From assembly GCF_033118175.1 (NCBI RefSeq), contig NC_083681.1, forward strand, positions 12,046,001 to 12,110,000: 64,000 nt of DNA, in the 5' to 3' direction. This DNA is from Dama dama (lineage: Eukaryota; Chordata; Mammalia; Artiodactyla; Cervidae). Of this stretch, positions 47,400 through 59,920 are shown in pieces. Below the pieces are notes generated by a model that was not told the origin of the DNA, made no database searches, and was given only the letters and a program-made list of their open reading frames with translations. The first letter of the stretch is position 1. The number at the start of each line of letters is the position of its first letter. The position numbers were made by a program, and so were the translations under genes.

Positions 47400-47912
47400 T
47401 AAACTGTTAAAAGGGCTGGAGAAACGAATCTCAGAAAGATTACTGCTAAACCTTCAATTAACCACTAGCTTACAAACAGAAATTGCAAAAATTATATACA
47501 GCTGTCATTAATGATCATTGCTTCCAACACTGAGACAAAAGATATTAAGAAAAGCATCAGGGGTGACTAGAACTGGAAAGATCATGTAAGATTCTGCTTC
47601 TCTTATAACTTCCCTATCTCACGTCTCCTGTTGAGTGGACTCTAACCCTGAGTCTTGCTGGCAGGCGTTCTGAGAAGTGCAGTTATTATGTCTCCAGGCT
47701 CTCTAATGTACTAGAGAGAATGAGGAAATATTGCTATGTTCTGGCAAAAATAAGGCAGAGTACTATGTAATCATTGTTTCTATTAAGATCAGGAGCATTT
47801 TTTTTCCATCTTCTAAAAACTTATGACAGGTGAGTCAGTTTTCTGTGTTTATTTCATATCCCACAACAGCCCCAAGATTTAAATATTCTTATTGCTATGA
47901 AAGAGTCATATC
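47400..47912. other. No gene or recognised repeat
   Basis: Unassigned sequence after the BovB tail. Confidence 0.55.
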
Positions 47913-48130
47913 TATTTTTCTTTCTGCTCTCCGCCTTCCTCTTCCCTCCCTACATCTCTTTTTCTTTCATCACTTTGCTTCACCCTTTCTTTCCTTACTG
48001 TTCCTTTTGTTTCTTCCTGCCTTCTTTTGCTTTTCTTCTTCCTTTCCTTCATTCCTCTCTACCCCTTTCCTACCTTCTCTACTTCCTATCCATCCTCCTC
48101 CTCTCTCTTCTTCCCTGTCTTTCCTTCCAT
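47913..48130. repeat. Polypyrimidine (CT-rich) tract
   Basis: About 220 bases dominated by C and T (TTCCT, CTCTT and TCCTCC motifs). The overlapping 103- and 117-codon frames are low-complexity Ser/Phe/Leu/Pro strings and not genes. Confidence 0.9.
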
Positions 48131-48600
48131 CAGGTAGTTAGAATGGAGAAAGGAGTCCAAGATGGTGGAAACATGCAACAGGTAAAAATTTTAAAACGCC
48201 TTTGGAAGAGGAAGCTGAAGACTGGAGTGGGGACACACCCCATTCCCTGATTGGTCCCGGGCACAGCCAATAGGGAGAACACTGGTGCCAAGCTCTATCT
48301 GTATTGGGCTTATCCAGACAGACACCAGGGGGAGGATACAGAAGGCATGACAAGGGAAGCCAAGAGCCCTCGGTGTGCTTCTATGTCATGGCTTGGCCTG
48401 CCACTGTATCTCAGGGGTGTGCTGACTGCTTCCCGCTTGAGCTGAAACTGAGCTGTATCTGAGTTGTAACTAGTTTGTCATTACAAATATTGCCTGATGT
48501 CTTCTTCATAGAATGCTGTCTGTTTGAGTTACAAGTGGTCTACTGTTCCATATCTTTGCTACAACAAGACAAGAACTGACGGAGAGGAGTAAACCAAACT
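48131..48600. other. GC-richer block, possible solo LTR
   Basis: Contains CCAAGATGGTGGAAACATGC, inverted and direct CCAAT-type boxes (CTGATTGGTCC at 48248, AGCCAATAGG at 48265), and a base composition unlike its surroundings. This recalls the promoter part of an endogenous retrovirus LTR. I could not define TG...CA ends or a duplication, so the identity stays open. Confidence 0.3.
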
Positions 48601-48829
48601 GAAACTTCCTTCCATCCTTACTTTTTAAAATCTCACCAGAGTCTCAAGTGAAATTTTGTTCTACCCAGTGGTAAAATAATGTGCTACAAATTCTATCACA
48701 ATAGCAATAATAAAAAACACCTTCCAGATACGAAAGTCCAAATATGTGTATGGATAGATAATAGATGAATAGCTAAGTAGGTAGATAGGTAAACAGATTA
48801 TAGTCTTGTTTAATTTCAACTTCTCATAC

Positions 48830-48965
48830 TCTTGTAAAATGAGATATCCACTTTTTAAAGATGAAGGAAACAAATTACATAACAATTAAGGCCAAGTTTC
48901 CACAGTTGGTAAATTTACAGCAGAAATTCAATCCTTGCTCTTTATTATTCCAAAGCCTGTAGTCT
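48830..48965 (-). repeat. MIR SINE, antisense
   Basis: TTTTTAAAGATGAAGGAAAC, AATTAAGGCCAAGTTTCCAC, AGTTGGTAAATTTACAGCAG, AAATTCAATCCTTGCTCTTT and AAAGCCTGTAGTCTTTTC follow the MIR reverse complement. Confidence 0.75.
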
Positions 48966-49130
48966 TTTCATTTGCCAAAATCACATCAGTGCATTCAATA
49001 AAGATGACAGTTTTTAGGGAAAAGGATCTATATCTTATTAATAATTTTTCTGTCTTGGATTTACTATGTAAACTAAGCTTAGTACAGAAAGAGTAACAAT
49101 TTCATACATCTACTGGAAGAGAGAGCAGCA
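48966..49130. other. No gene or recognised repeat
   Basis: Short unassigned interval. Confidence 0.5.
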
Positions 49131-49265
49131 AGCTGCTGCTGCTGCTAAGTCGCTTCAGTTGTGTCCGACCCTGTGCGACCCCATAGAGGGCAGCCCACCA
49201 GGCTCCTCCGTCCCCGGGATTCTCCATGCAAGAATACTGGAGTAGGTTGCCATTTCCTCCCCCAT
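49131..49265 (-). mobile_element. Bov-A SINE unit
   Basis: AGCTGCTGCTGCTGCTAAGT start with GCT repeats, GACCCCATAGAGGGCAGCCC, ACTGGAGTAGGTTGCCATTT. It lacks the tRNA-like head and may be half of a Bov-A2 dimer. Confidence 0.87.
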
Positions 49266-49922
49266 GGTAGAGATAGAGCCCCTAGTATATTTTGTAGGAT
49301 AAATTTGAGACATTCAATTAACTAAGCATTTGAGGGTTCCATTGCTTGTATATAAGCAGGATTAAACAGAAACTGTCTTACATTTGAAAACTACTCCAGA
49401 AAAATCATTTTGGTTTGTATTTTCCACACTCAGTTTTCCCTGGCATCTATATAAAGATATAGAAGAACATGGCATAGCCAAAATGTCAACATTTCCTGTT
49501 GTTATGAATTCTTTTGACAATAGAAATATTCAGTAAACATTACTATTTGTCTGTCGAGTATCACATATGACATTTTTGTATACATTCATATCACTTGAAG
49601 TGTTTGAATGTTTATAGTTTGTAAATGCCTTCTATCATGCTAGCAAAAGTATATGTACTATAAACCTAGGCACCCCTTCATATTACTACACAAACTGATT
49701 ACTGTTATTTCCCCTATTGCTTTAGGCTAATTTAGTTTTCTTTGTATCCTTAGGTACTCCAACTGGAAAAACACTAATTCACTGGCATATCTTCTATGAA
49801 CAAACTGATATTGAAGATCACCCCTTGGTAGTGAACTTAAACAACCCCCTCACCTCTACAACTGGCAGACAGATAAATGCTTAGATAAATGCTAAGAAAT
49901 TCATACAACTTCAAATTATATA
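49266..49922. other. No gene or recognised repeat
   Basis: AT-rich unassigned sequence. Confidence 0.55.
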
Positions 49923-50453
49923 TGATGCTTACTCCTTGGAAGGAAAGTTATGACCAACCTAGACAGCATATTAAAAAGCAGAGACATTACTTTGCCAAAA
50001 AAGGTCCATCTAAGTCAAGGCTATGGTTTTTCCAGTAGTCATGTATGGATGTGAGAGTTGGACTATAAAGAAAGCTGAGCACCAAAGAATTGATGCTTTG
50101 AACTGTGGTGTTGAAGATTCTTGAGAGTCGTTGCAAGGAGATCCAACCAGTCCATCCTAAAGGACATCAGTCCTGGGTGTTCACTGGAAGGACTGATGTT
50201 GAAGCTGAAACTCCAATACTTTGGCCACCTGATGCGAAGAACTGACTCATTGGAAAAGACCCTGACACTGGGAAAGATGGCAGGCAGAAGGAGAAGGGGA
50301 CGACAGAGGATGAGATGGTTGGATGGCATCACCAACTCAATGGACATGAGTTTGGATAAACTCTGGGAGTTGGCGATGAACAGGGAGGCCTGGCGTGCTG
50401 CAGTTCATGGGGTCACAGAGTCAGACACAACTGAGTGACTGAACTGAACTGAA
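49923..50453 (+). mobile_element. BovB 3' end, about 530 bp
   Basis: From GATGCTTACTCCTTGGAAGG through the C-terminal coding region to CTGAACTGAACTGAAC. An open piece at 50121-50438 keeps LKLQYFGHLMRRTDSLEKTL. CAAATT flanks both ends but is too short to count as a firm duplication. Confidence 0.93.
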
Positions 50454-52000
50454 CAAATTGTTTAAATCATTCTATTTTCATTCACATATCTATTTTTGTA
50501 TACTCTATATAACACATTTTCCAAGAAGTGTTTGAAAATAGTATCTTCCAAAAGACAGAAATCTAAAATATAGTTAACAGTAAATAGCAGAGTTTTACAA
50601 GTGGCAAAACACTTATCTTTATAAAAAACATCTAAGGCAAATTAAGATTATATTAGTGAATAACAATTTTGGATAGCACTTTTCCATCTCCCATCGTGAC
50701 AATTAGGAACCGTACATTCCCACTGATTTGGACAAACCACACTTGAAAGACTATTGTGGACATTCCAATCATTAGAAAGTCCTAATATGCAGCCAAAACT
50801 ATCTTCATGCAATGTCCTCATTTTTTTAAGTTGCCAACTCTGAATACTACACTATAAATATCATAACAAGTAGCAAAGCTGTTAACATACACAATACATG
50901 TATGCAACTAAAGCATGTGAAAAGGACTTTTCTTTCTTTCAAATTTCTATGCAATTTTCAAGAATATTAAGGACGAAGAATTAAATTTCTCATTTCTTTA
51001 AAACGAGACATCCCACTCTATTTTTATCAGTTTATGGACTCTTTATTTACACACGTCGATACTAAGAATTGGGGAATTTTTTTTTTTTATTAGGTGATAA
51101 GAATTCTGCCAATTCTGAAAATCTATAAACCTAGAGCCACTCGGGCTCTCCTCTAAAGGAATGAAGCTCTTTCTCTTGGAACTGAGCCAATGTCTATTAA
51201 GTAGCATTGTGTAAGCTATTCAGTGAAACATTTCATTGTCAGAGGCTGAACTCAGGACCCCTTTTTATATATATATGGGAGGAATTTAATTGATTGTGTC
51301 AAATGAAACTGTCAGTGCCTTCCCTGAATGTTTTTAATAGTTGTAGTGACAGACTGGGTACCTAAATGAAACGGGGCTTTATTTAAAGTGACACTGTAAA
51401 TTCACTCTCATCAGATGCATCAATTCTAATTCACTTACGTCTTTTTGGAGCACTCAGTCTGTCTCATTTGTTTCAACTGTTTCCTAGTCTACCAACATTC
51501 TGTTTAATTATCCAGGCAGCATAATAGCATGAGTGACATAGCAAGAGTGAAGTATGCTCTGCTCAAACCTGTGTCCATAGGTTCCCTGTATAGTAAAATG
51601 TTTCCCAACCTCAACGTGAAATCTAGATATATTAATAGGTTGACAAAAAGTCTTCTCAAGAGTCAGAGTTGTGTTGAACGACTTGAATTTAACACAGTTC
51701 AGCTGGTAATTGATAAAATGCACTTGTTCACAGGTGGCACAGGCATTTATTCTATTCTATTTCCATCTGCTAATATGTCTACCATAAATTTAAATTTGCA
51801 TATCCATCATCCATCTGGAAGTGAGCATTAGACCCCAAATCCTCTTACCTGCAGCTGCTATGCTGTGTTCAGTTGTCTTGCTCTGAAAATGTCACAAGCA
51901 CCATAAACAAAGTTGCTAAAACTTCAAAATTCAATGAAGGTGTCTGCATATAAATTATCTCTTATATCACTGATATTAGATAAGTAGCATATTAATATAG
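50454..52000. other. No supported gene; possible conserved non-coding block
   Basis: Repeat-free by eye. The interval 51120-51540 has balanced composition and homeodomain- and MEIS-like words (TTTAATTGATTGTG, ACTGTCAGTG). The 100-codon frame 51529-51831 lacks family features. Confidence 0.4.
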
Positions 52001-54040
52001 ACTTTGATTTGCTAAGATCCTCCAATGATTACCAGTTGAAGACAAAATGTTTGATGTACAGGACATAACACCTTCCAAATGTGTATACATTTTTTGTAGT
52101 TAGAACCCAAATCATTAATTTTATTTTCTATATATGTAATATACTCTCATAATTCTTTTAGTAACAAGCAGAACTGTGATGGCAAAATTTGGCTGAAAAG
52201 TCTGTCCAAATATTAGAATATGGCAATGGACTAATTCATGGGGAACTAACTCTTCTACAGTTTAGGGTTTCAGTGTCAGAGAGTTTCAGTCTACTTCCTT
52301 ATAATTTCTCTCCCCTAATTTCTAGTGTTTGAAAAGATGAAAAATTCATGTTGTTTTTAATCCATAAAATTAATTTAAAGATACCTGGTGCAGTCAAGAC
52401 CTTCAATAAAAATGAAAGACTGGTATCATTTCATGGAGTGAATGAAAACACTTGAAATGTAAAGTTTTCTGTAGTGATCTGCCAGGACATGACTGTGACT
52501 AGCAGAAAGTAAACTGCATGTCAGACTCTTGACTTTACATTCTCCTACAGAACTGTTCTCTAATTTAGATTTAGTCATTTTCCTCCTGTAATTTCCAAGC
52601 CCAAGGAAACCAAAAGCATAGAATAGATATAGGAAAATACTTTTCAATATTTCAAATCAATTAACTTGAATTAACCTGACAAATTAAAGGACAAATCCAT
52701 TGTAGCCTTGAAATTAGGAATGATATTGTCAATATTTTATGAATAATTAGAAAACAAGAACAGACAATTCTATATCCAAAATGGATTGACCTCCTGAGTT
52801 GATTATCTCAAAATATATCATGTATTTTATAGTTAAGTAGCACACAGTGGTTTAAATTGAAATAACCTCTTCATGAACACTTGTGAATATTAAACATGTT
52901 TCTAATCATGTATTACAAGACAGTTTAAAGTATTCATTTTAAATTATTATTATTTAACTATACAATGCTTATTTTTACTCAAATTAGATATAATTGATAT
53001 TTAATGATTTGGGTTGTTGTTTTAAGATACAAGAACGTGGACCTGCTGATCAAATGACACAAGTCAATTTCATCCTGGAGATCTCCTGTGAATGTGGGAT
53101 AATTCAACCTCTTTCCACCCATGACTTTTTGCTGATACAACCCAAGTACTGCCTTCAAACTCAAGCTGTCAAAACACATAAAATCCATGCACTAGGATAC
53201 TGGCTGATAAAGATATGAAACAGGAGGCCATTTGAGAGTACTGTTTCTCTTATACTTCTCAGCAACTTAACACAATATTTATGTACTTACCAGGCTCATA
53301 TCAAATGAAAATTTTAATAAAAACAAAATATTTTACTATTCTCACTTCAGTATTTTACTATAATATTTGTAGAGTGTTTGTGTTTACTAATACAACTAAG
53401 TTTTTTTTTTTTTTTTTCAATTTAAAATAAAAGTTATCTCAAGTTAAAAAAAATCTTTAAAATATTGAGTTGCTGTTAAGGAATTCCATAAATGGCACAC
53501 ACAAGCTTTATATTATTTTTATATTATTTTATATTATTTTATTAAATTATTGCATTTTTTCCTTCAACATTCCTTTAAATTTCAAAGGCATATTAATAAA
53601 AGATAAACTGTACCTTCTCTCTGAAAACAGGGCCCCGATTATAAACTTCAGAAAGGAACTGGTTCTGTACAGATATCCTTTTGCCACAGTCATCCAAGAA
53701 ATTATGCTTAGTAGATCCTGAGTGACACTAAAGAGCAATCCTTTAAGGTCACCTGTTAAGAAAATATATCTGCTATTACGGTTACAAATATTTTTTTTAA
53801 CTTTCCACTATTTGAACAAAATCTACTTTTCTTACTAAATATTTTATATAATTGTTCAATTTAGCTATTCAGAAAATGACTATGCTACTTACCAGTATCA
53901 ACAGATGTTTATAATTTGTCTAAATACTGTATATTTACTGAGCTGTTACATCACCAGATTTAATTTTTCCTTTATAATTTGTATTTACTAAGAAACAGAA
54001 AAGAATATCAAAGCTAAATTTTCATGGATTTCAAAAGCTT
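52001..54040. other. No gene or recognised repeat
   Basis: AT-rich sequence with a T run at 53401-53417 and TATTATTTTA repeats at about 53508-53546. Confidence 0.55.
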
Positions 54041-54170
54041 CAAGAAGACTGGAGTGGGTTGCCATTTCCTACTCCAGGGGATCTTCCTGCCTCAAGGATC
54101 GAACTCTGGTCTCCTGAATCTTCTGCACTGGCAGGCTGATTATTAACCACTAGTGCCACCTGGGAAGCCC
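54041..54170 (-). mobile_element. Bov-tA 5' half (tRNA-like head), antisense
   Basis: GACTGGAGTGGGTTGCCATT to TGCCACCTGGGAAGCCC. It lacks the Bov-A 3' end and breaks at nearly the same place as the copy at 30585-30703. Confidence 0.87.
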
Positions 54171-54270
54171 TTAACAATGTATACAGACATCAAATCATCA
54201 CGATGTACACTGTAAATATCTTACAACTTTATATGTCAATTACATCTCAATAAAACTGAAATAAAAAATG
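54171..54270 (+). mobile_element. Old L1 3' end (L1M type)
   Basis: AAATCATCACGATGTACACT, GTAAATATCTTACAACTTTA, TGTCAATTACATCTCAATAA, AACTGAAATAAAAA: the usual terminus of older mammalian L1. Confidence 0.75.
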
Positions 54271-54459
54271 GCACATTAATTAATCCTTGTATTTCAGATT
54301 TGGGGAAGATTTTATAATAATTCTGTATAGTTTCTAGCATTCACATTATTAAGCTGTTTTAGTTTTCCATTTATTTAGGGGATTTACAATATTTATTACT
54401 CTTAAAAGCTTGTGACTTTCATTTTTAAATATGTTTGAAAATTATGTAAGTGTATGTAA

Positions 54460-55134
54460 TTGCTGGTATTCCTCTCCTTGAAGAATTTTCCACAGTTTAT
54501 TGTGATCCACACAGTCAAAGGCTTCAGTATAATCAATAAAGCAGAAGTAGATGATTTCTTGGAACTCTCCTGCTTTTTTGATGATCCAACGGATGTTGGC
54601 AATTAGATCTCTGGTTCCTCTACCTTTTCTAAATCCAGCTTGAACATCTGGAAGTACAAGGTTCACGTACTGTTGAAGCCTGGCTTGGAGAATTTTGAGC
54701 ATTACTTTACTAACATGTGAGATGATGCAATTATGCAGTAGTTTGAGCATTCTTTGACATTGCCTTTCTTTGGGATTGGAATGAAAAGTGACCTTTTCCA
54801 GTCCTGTGGCCACTGCTGAGTTTTCCAAATTTGCTGGAATAGAGAGTGCAGCACTTAAAAAGCATCTTCTTTTAGGATTTGGAATAGCTCAACTGGAATT
54901 CCATCACCTCCACTAGCTCTGTTCATAGTCATGCTTCCCTAAGCCAACTTGACTTCACATTCCAGGATGTCTGGCTCTGGGTGAGTAATCACACCATCAT
55001 GGTTATCTGCGTCATGAAGATCATTTTTGTATAGTTCTTCTGTGTATTCTTGCCACCTGTTCTTAATATATTCTGCTTCTGTTAGGTCCATACCATTTCT
55101 GTCTTTATTGTGCCCATGTTTGCATGAAATGTTC
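54460..55134 (-). mobile_element. BovB internal fragment lacking its 3' end
   Basis: Antisense RT and linker sequence. Frame 54442-54828 carries KVTFHSNPKERQ, GFRKGRGTRDLIANIRWIIK and FIDYTEAFDCVDH (palm motif A). It stops within RT on the 3' side and at AAGGGAACATTTCATGC on the 5' side, where the next BovB's 3' end abuts. A missing 3' end is not the normal result of target-primed insertion, so later deletion is likely. Confidence 0.88.
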
Positions 55135-55137
55135 CCT

Positions 55138-56085
55138 TCAGTTCAGTTCAGTCTTGTCCAACTCTTTGCAACCCCATGGACTGCACCACAGCAGGCCTCC
55201 TTATCCATCACCACTTTCCAGAGTTTACTCAAACTCATGCCCATTCAGTCGGTGATGCCATCCAACAATCTCATCCTCTGCCACCCCCTTTTTCTCCCTC
55301 ATTCAGTCTTTCCCAGCATCAGGGTCTTTTCAAATGAGTAAGTTCTTCACATCAGGTGACCAAAGTATTGGATTTTCAGATTCAACATCAGTCCTTCCAA
55401 TGAACACTTAGGACTGATCTCCTTTAAGATGGACTGGTTGGATCTCCTTGCAGTCCTAGGGACCCTCAAGAGTCTTCTCCAACACTACAGTTCAAAAGCG
55501 TCAACTATTCGGTGCTCAGCTTTCTTTAGAGCCCAACTCTTGCATCCATACAAGACTACTGGAAAACCCATAGCTTTGATTAGATTGACCTTTGCTGGCA
55601 AAGTAATGTCTAGCTTTAAGCAAACTCTTTCACACTCCACTTTCAGTTTCATTAAGAGGCTCTTTACTTCTTCTTCACTTTCTGCCATAAGGGTAGTGTC
55701 ATCTGCATATCTGAGTTTATCAATATTTCTCCCAGCAACCTTGATTCCAGCTTGTGCTTCATCCAGCCCAGCATTTCTCATGATGTACTCTGCATAGAAA
55801 TTAAATAAGCAGGGGACAACATACAGCCTTGACATACTCCTTTTCCTATTTGGAATCAGTCTGTTGTTCCTTGTCCAGATCTAACTGTTGCTTCCTGACC
55901 TGCATACAGATTTCTCAAGAGGCAGGTCAGGTGGTTTGGTATTCCAATCTCTTTCAGAATTTTCCACAGTTTATTGTGATCCACATAGTCAAAGGCTTTG
56001 GCATAGTCAGTCAATAAAGCAGAAATATATATTTTTCTGGAACTTGCTTGACTTTTCAATGATTCAGCGGATGTTGGCAATAATT
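55138..56085 (-). mobile_element. BovB with 3' end, internally deleted, antisense
   Basis: 3' end at 55138 (CAGTTCAGTTCAGTC), C-terminal coding to about 55612, then a loss, then RT with palm box YADD at 55698-55709 and FDYVDH further on. It breaks off at about 56085. Frames 55485-55835 and 55856-56080 are remnants. Confidence 0.9.
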
Positions 56086-57035
56086 AACACTGCTGTATGC
56101 TATATAAGAAAGGTGTTATGAGAATAAATCACAAGCTTTTTTATTGCAATGAAATATTTTCTAATATTTCCTTTTTTTTCTATAGATGATAAATTTTCAT
56201 TAAGCTTAAGGTGATAATCATTGATAACCATGTATGTAAGCCAAATCATTATGCTGAACACAAACTTATACAAACATCTAAATAATATCTCTATAAAACT
56301 GTAAGAAAAATATAATGCCATTCATTAATGATTTATTCCATATTTAAAAGAGAACTAATTTCATTTAACATATTTCTTCTCATTAAATTATCATTTACTT
56401 TATCTCATTGTTAATTTGTAAATTAACCCATTGATTTTCCTTTCTTCAAATATTGTTGCCACTGAAAGCAAAGAATAAAAATATTGACTCTTTCCAGAAT
56501 GAATTAGGTTCTATTACTTCATTTGTGAAAAACAGAGAGAGACTTGGAGTGATTCCAGTAGTACACTGAGACAACTCACTTGCAATAGCCAATTTATAAA
56601 TATTAAGAAAGTTTTTAAGGTACCATTAATATTCAATTCAACCTACATGGGGATATTTAAACCCAGAATCAGCAAACACTATAAATTTGTATTTTTAAAA
56701 CGTACTCATTTGTTTGTTTTACCAGCATATCACTGCTAATCACCACCTCAAAGTGTGAAACCAGAGCACATCTTAATTAGCATGTAAAGACTATCATCTC
56801 TTAGAGGCAGAGGGCAAAAAATTGAGGCTCAGGTCCATGAGTTAATTATAAAAGTAGCTGAGCTCCAGAAAGATGAATTTGCATATCTAACAAGTCTGTT
56901 GCCCCAGGGTCAGAGTTTTGATTGGGAAGGAGTGAGATGCTGAGATTCATAATAGGGACATCTAGCTAAACCACTCAGAAATACTGAATCCCATATACCC
57001 TCTGGGCCTCCTGATGTGGTCTACCCCTTTTAGGT
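56086..57035. other. No gene or recognised repeat
   Basis: AT-rich unassigned sequence. Confidence 0.55.
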
Positions 57036-57274
57036 AAAGATGTAGATGTTTGTGTGCTCAGTCACTCAGTCATGTCTGGGTCTTTGCGACCACGAGGACT
57101 GTAGCCCACCAGGTTCCTCTGTCCATGGAATATTCCAGGCAAGAATAATGGAGTGGCTTTCCATTGCATTCTCCATTAGATCTTCCCAACCCAAGGATCA
57201 AACCATCTTGCATTCCTACACTAGCAGGCAGATTCTGTACACTATGCCACCTGGAAAGCCCTGAAAGATGTAGA
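57036..57274 (-). mobile_element. Bov-tA SINE, antisense, with perfect duplication
   Basis: AAAGATGTAGA at 57036-57046 and 57264-57274 flanks a complete copy (TGTGTGCTCAGTCACTCAGT to ATGCCACCTGGAAAGCCC). Confidence 0.95.
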
Positions 57275-57779
57275 CACCACACCCCAAATCAGACATGATC
57301 AGAACCAGAGAGTGTTAAAGTGAATTGGATCAATGGTTCCCATTGTTATGTGTCTGCCTGCATGCCACCTTTCTTGTAGTCCGTCTGTTTTTTCCATGCA
57401 ACGTTATTCAAGATCTGTGTCAGAGGAGGCTGCCCTGACTTTCATGATTGGATCAACAGTGTTTTCACTTAGTTTTGTGTCTTCAGAGCCTCCTGTGACC
57501 AGCTGACCAAGACGGAGAAAGGCCAAGAGTGGGTCAGGGACAGATCTGATTTGTGTGTACCTCCTGAAAATGAGCTATATTATGGCAAGCTGATTCTTGA
57601 GGATATTCATGGTAGTAATTCTTTCAAAGAACAGTAGACCTGGTCATTAAATGTGTGTTTAAAGAGAAGCAGGTTAAAGTAAGAATATATGAATGGGCCA
57701 TGGATAGGAATTGGGCTAACATGAAAAGTGACTATGGGTAATAGCAAATCCAAGATTTGGAGTTAGCAACATGGAGATC
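57275..57779. other. No gene or recognised repeat
   Basis: Moderately GC-rich unassigned sequence. Confidence 0.5.
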
Positions 57780-58125
57780 CAGAAGAACCAAGAGCATAGT
57801 CCCTGCTGAAGGCCAGCCTGCTCCAGACCCAAGAAGAACCAATGTTTCAGTTCAAGTCTGTGGGCAGGAGAAAACTGATGTTCTAACTGAAGGCAGGTGG
57901 GCAAAGGAATTCCCTCTTAATGAAAATTAGACTGTTTGCTTTATTCAGGCCTTCAGTTCCCTGGATGTGACTCATCTACATTAGGGAGTGCAATCTGCTA
58001 TACTTAGCCAAAGGATTCAAATATCAATCTTCTTCAGCAACACACTCACAGTAACACCTAGAAAAATGTTTGACCAAATGTCTCTGCAAACACTGTCCCA
58101 GTAAAGTAGACAACAAAACACTAAG
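57780..58125. repeat. Old mammalian interspersed repeat, class not certain
   Basis: AAGAACCAATGTTTCAGTTC, GGCAGGAGAAAACTGATGTT, TATTCAGGCCTTCAGTTCCC, CATTAGGGAGTGCAATCTGC and AAAAATGTTTGACCAAATGT are words I recognise from a common mammalian repeat, probably LTR-derived. I cannot assign the family. Confidence 0.45.
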
Positions 58126-58849
58126 TATCACATTTTCTTAGCCCCACATCCTCCTTTCACTTTTCCGTATTTCACTTTACCCAATACAATCGCATTCCTC
58201 AAAAGAGGTATCTATGACTGTCTTCATTTTCACACCTCACATTCATTCTTTTTTCCATTAATATCTCCCTTCATTCCCAATATTCCATTTTGCTTTTTGG
58301 AACTTTATCTTATTCCCCATCACACTCTTAAGTGTGCATTTCATCAAAATTCATTCCTGGCCTTCAATCTTTATAATCTCTTCTGAGGTAATCCTTGATT
58401 TCATTACATCACCTAAACAAAAACAAATGCCAAATTTATAACCTTCTTTTTTTCTCTTGGATTTTTCAAACTCATGATAAAATTAACATATCTAACATTT
58501 AAACCAGGGACAATGTTTGTGTCCCTTCATCTGTTTGTTCAATGCTTGCTTCCCTGTCAACCCTTAACAACAACCATATCACCTTCCAGCATTCTCTATC
58601 TCAGTGAATGATTTCATCATCTTTCCATCTTGCAAAAGCCACAAACATTAAGGTTTTCTCAGATATTTCATTCTTTCTCAACCATGAATTCAGTAGTTTA
58701 TCAAATCATGTTTACTTGATCCCTATATATTTCAGAACTTTGTCTTCTCTATTTCTATTACCATCCCTTTAAATGAACATGTTTTCTGCATTTGCTATTG
58801 AGTCAGCCTCCCTGCATTTCACTGTGTATTCACTTTAAAATATTTTTCA
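58126..58849. other. No gene or recognised repeat
   Basis: Pyrimidine-leaning unassigned sequence. Confidence 0.5.
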
Positions 58850-58932
58850 TGAGACATACAGATGGCCAAAAAGCACATGAAAAAATTGATCAACATAACT
58901 AATTATCAGAGAAGTACAAATCAAAACTACAA

Positions 58933-59347
58933 TGGATGTGAGAGACAATAAAGAAAGCTGAGCGCCGAAGAATTGATGCTTTTGAACTGTCGTGTTGGAG
59001 AAGACTCTTGAGAGTCTCTTGGACTGCAAGGAGATCATGCCAGTCAATCCTAAAGGAAACCAGTCCCAAATATTCATTGGAAGGACTGATCCTGAAGCTG
59101 AAGCCCCAATACTTTGGCCACCTGATGCGAATAACTGACTCATTGGAAAAGACCCTATTGCTGGGAAAGATTGAAGGCAGGAGAGGTAGGGGACAACAGA
59201 GGATGAGATGGTGGAATGGCTTCACCAACTTGATGGACATGAGTTTGGGGAAGCTCTGGGAGTTGCTGATGGACAGGGAAACCTGGTGTGCTGCAGTCCA
59301 TGGGGTCATAAATAGTTGGACATGACTGAGTGACTGAACTGAACTGA
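58933..59347 (+). mobile_element. BovB 3' end inside L1
   Basis: GGATGTGAGAGACAATAAAG to CTGAACTGAACTGAA. An open piece at 59008-59325 keeps LKPQYFGHLMRITDSLEKTL. The L1 text around it lacks a few bases and no duplication is evident, so a small target deletion is possible. Confidence 0.9.
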
Positions 59348-59709
59348 ATCACCTCACACCAGTTAGTATGGCCATCATCAAACTGTCCACACACAGTAAA
59401 CCCTCCTGCACCACTGGTAGGTATGTAAATTGGTATAACCACTATGGAGAACAGTATGGGGCTCTATATAAAACTAAAATAGACTTACTGTATGATCTAG
59501 CAATCCCAGTTCTGGGCATATATCTAGAGAAAACCATAATCCTAAGAGATACATACACTTCAGCATTCACTACAGAACTATTTACAATAGCCAAGACACG
59601 GCAGCAACCCAAATGCCCATCTACAGAGGAATGGATAAAGAAGATGTGGTGCATATATACAGTGAGATATTGTATATTCAGCAATAAAAGAGTGAAATAG
59701 TGCCACTGG

Positions 59710-59920
59710 GGGCTTCCCTAGGGACTCAGTGGTAAAGAATCCACCTGCAATGCAAGCAACACAGGAGACATGTTTGATCCCTGGGTCAGGATGATCCCCT
59801 GGAGAGGAGTGTGGCAACCCACTCCAGTATGCTTTCCTGGAGAACCCCATGGAGACAGGATCCTGGTGGGCTACAGTTCATAGGGTCACAGAGTCAGACA
59901 GGACTGGAGTGAGTGAGTAT
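59710..59920 (+). mobile_element. Bov-tA SINE inside L1
   Basis: GGGCTTCCCTAGGGACTCAG head, GTTTGATCCCTGGGTCAGG, end AGGGTCACAGAGTCAGACAG. Confidence 0.92.

Noticed and set aside
47830..48250. Overlapping 103- and 117-codon frames
   Set aside because: They translate a polypyrimidine tract into low-complexity Ser/Phe/Leu/Pro strings.
51529..51831. 100-codon frame as a small gene
   Set aside because: No recognisable domain or signal, and a comparable antisense frame overlaps it.
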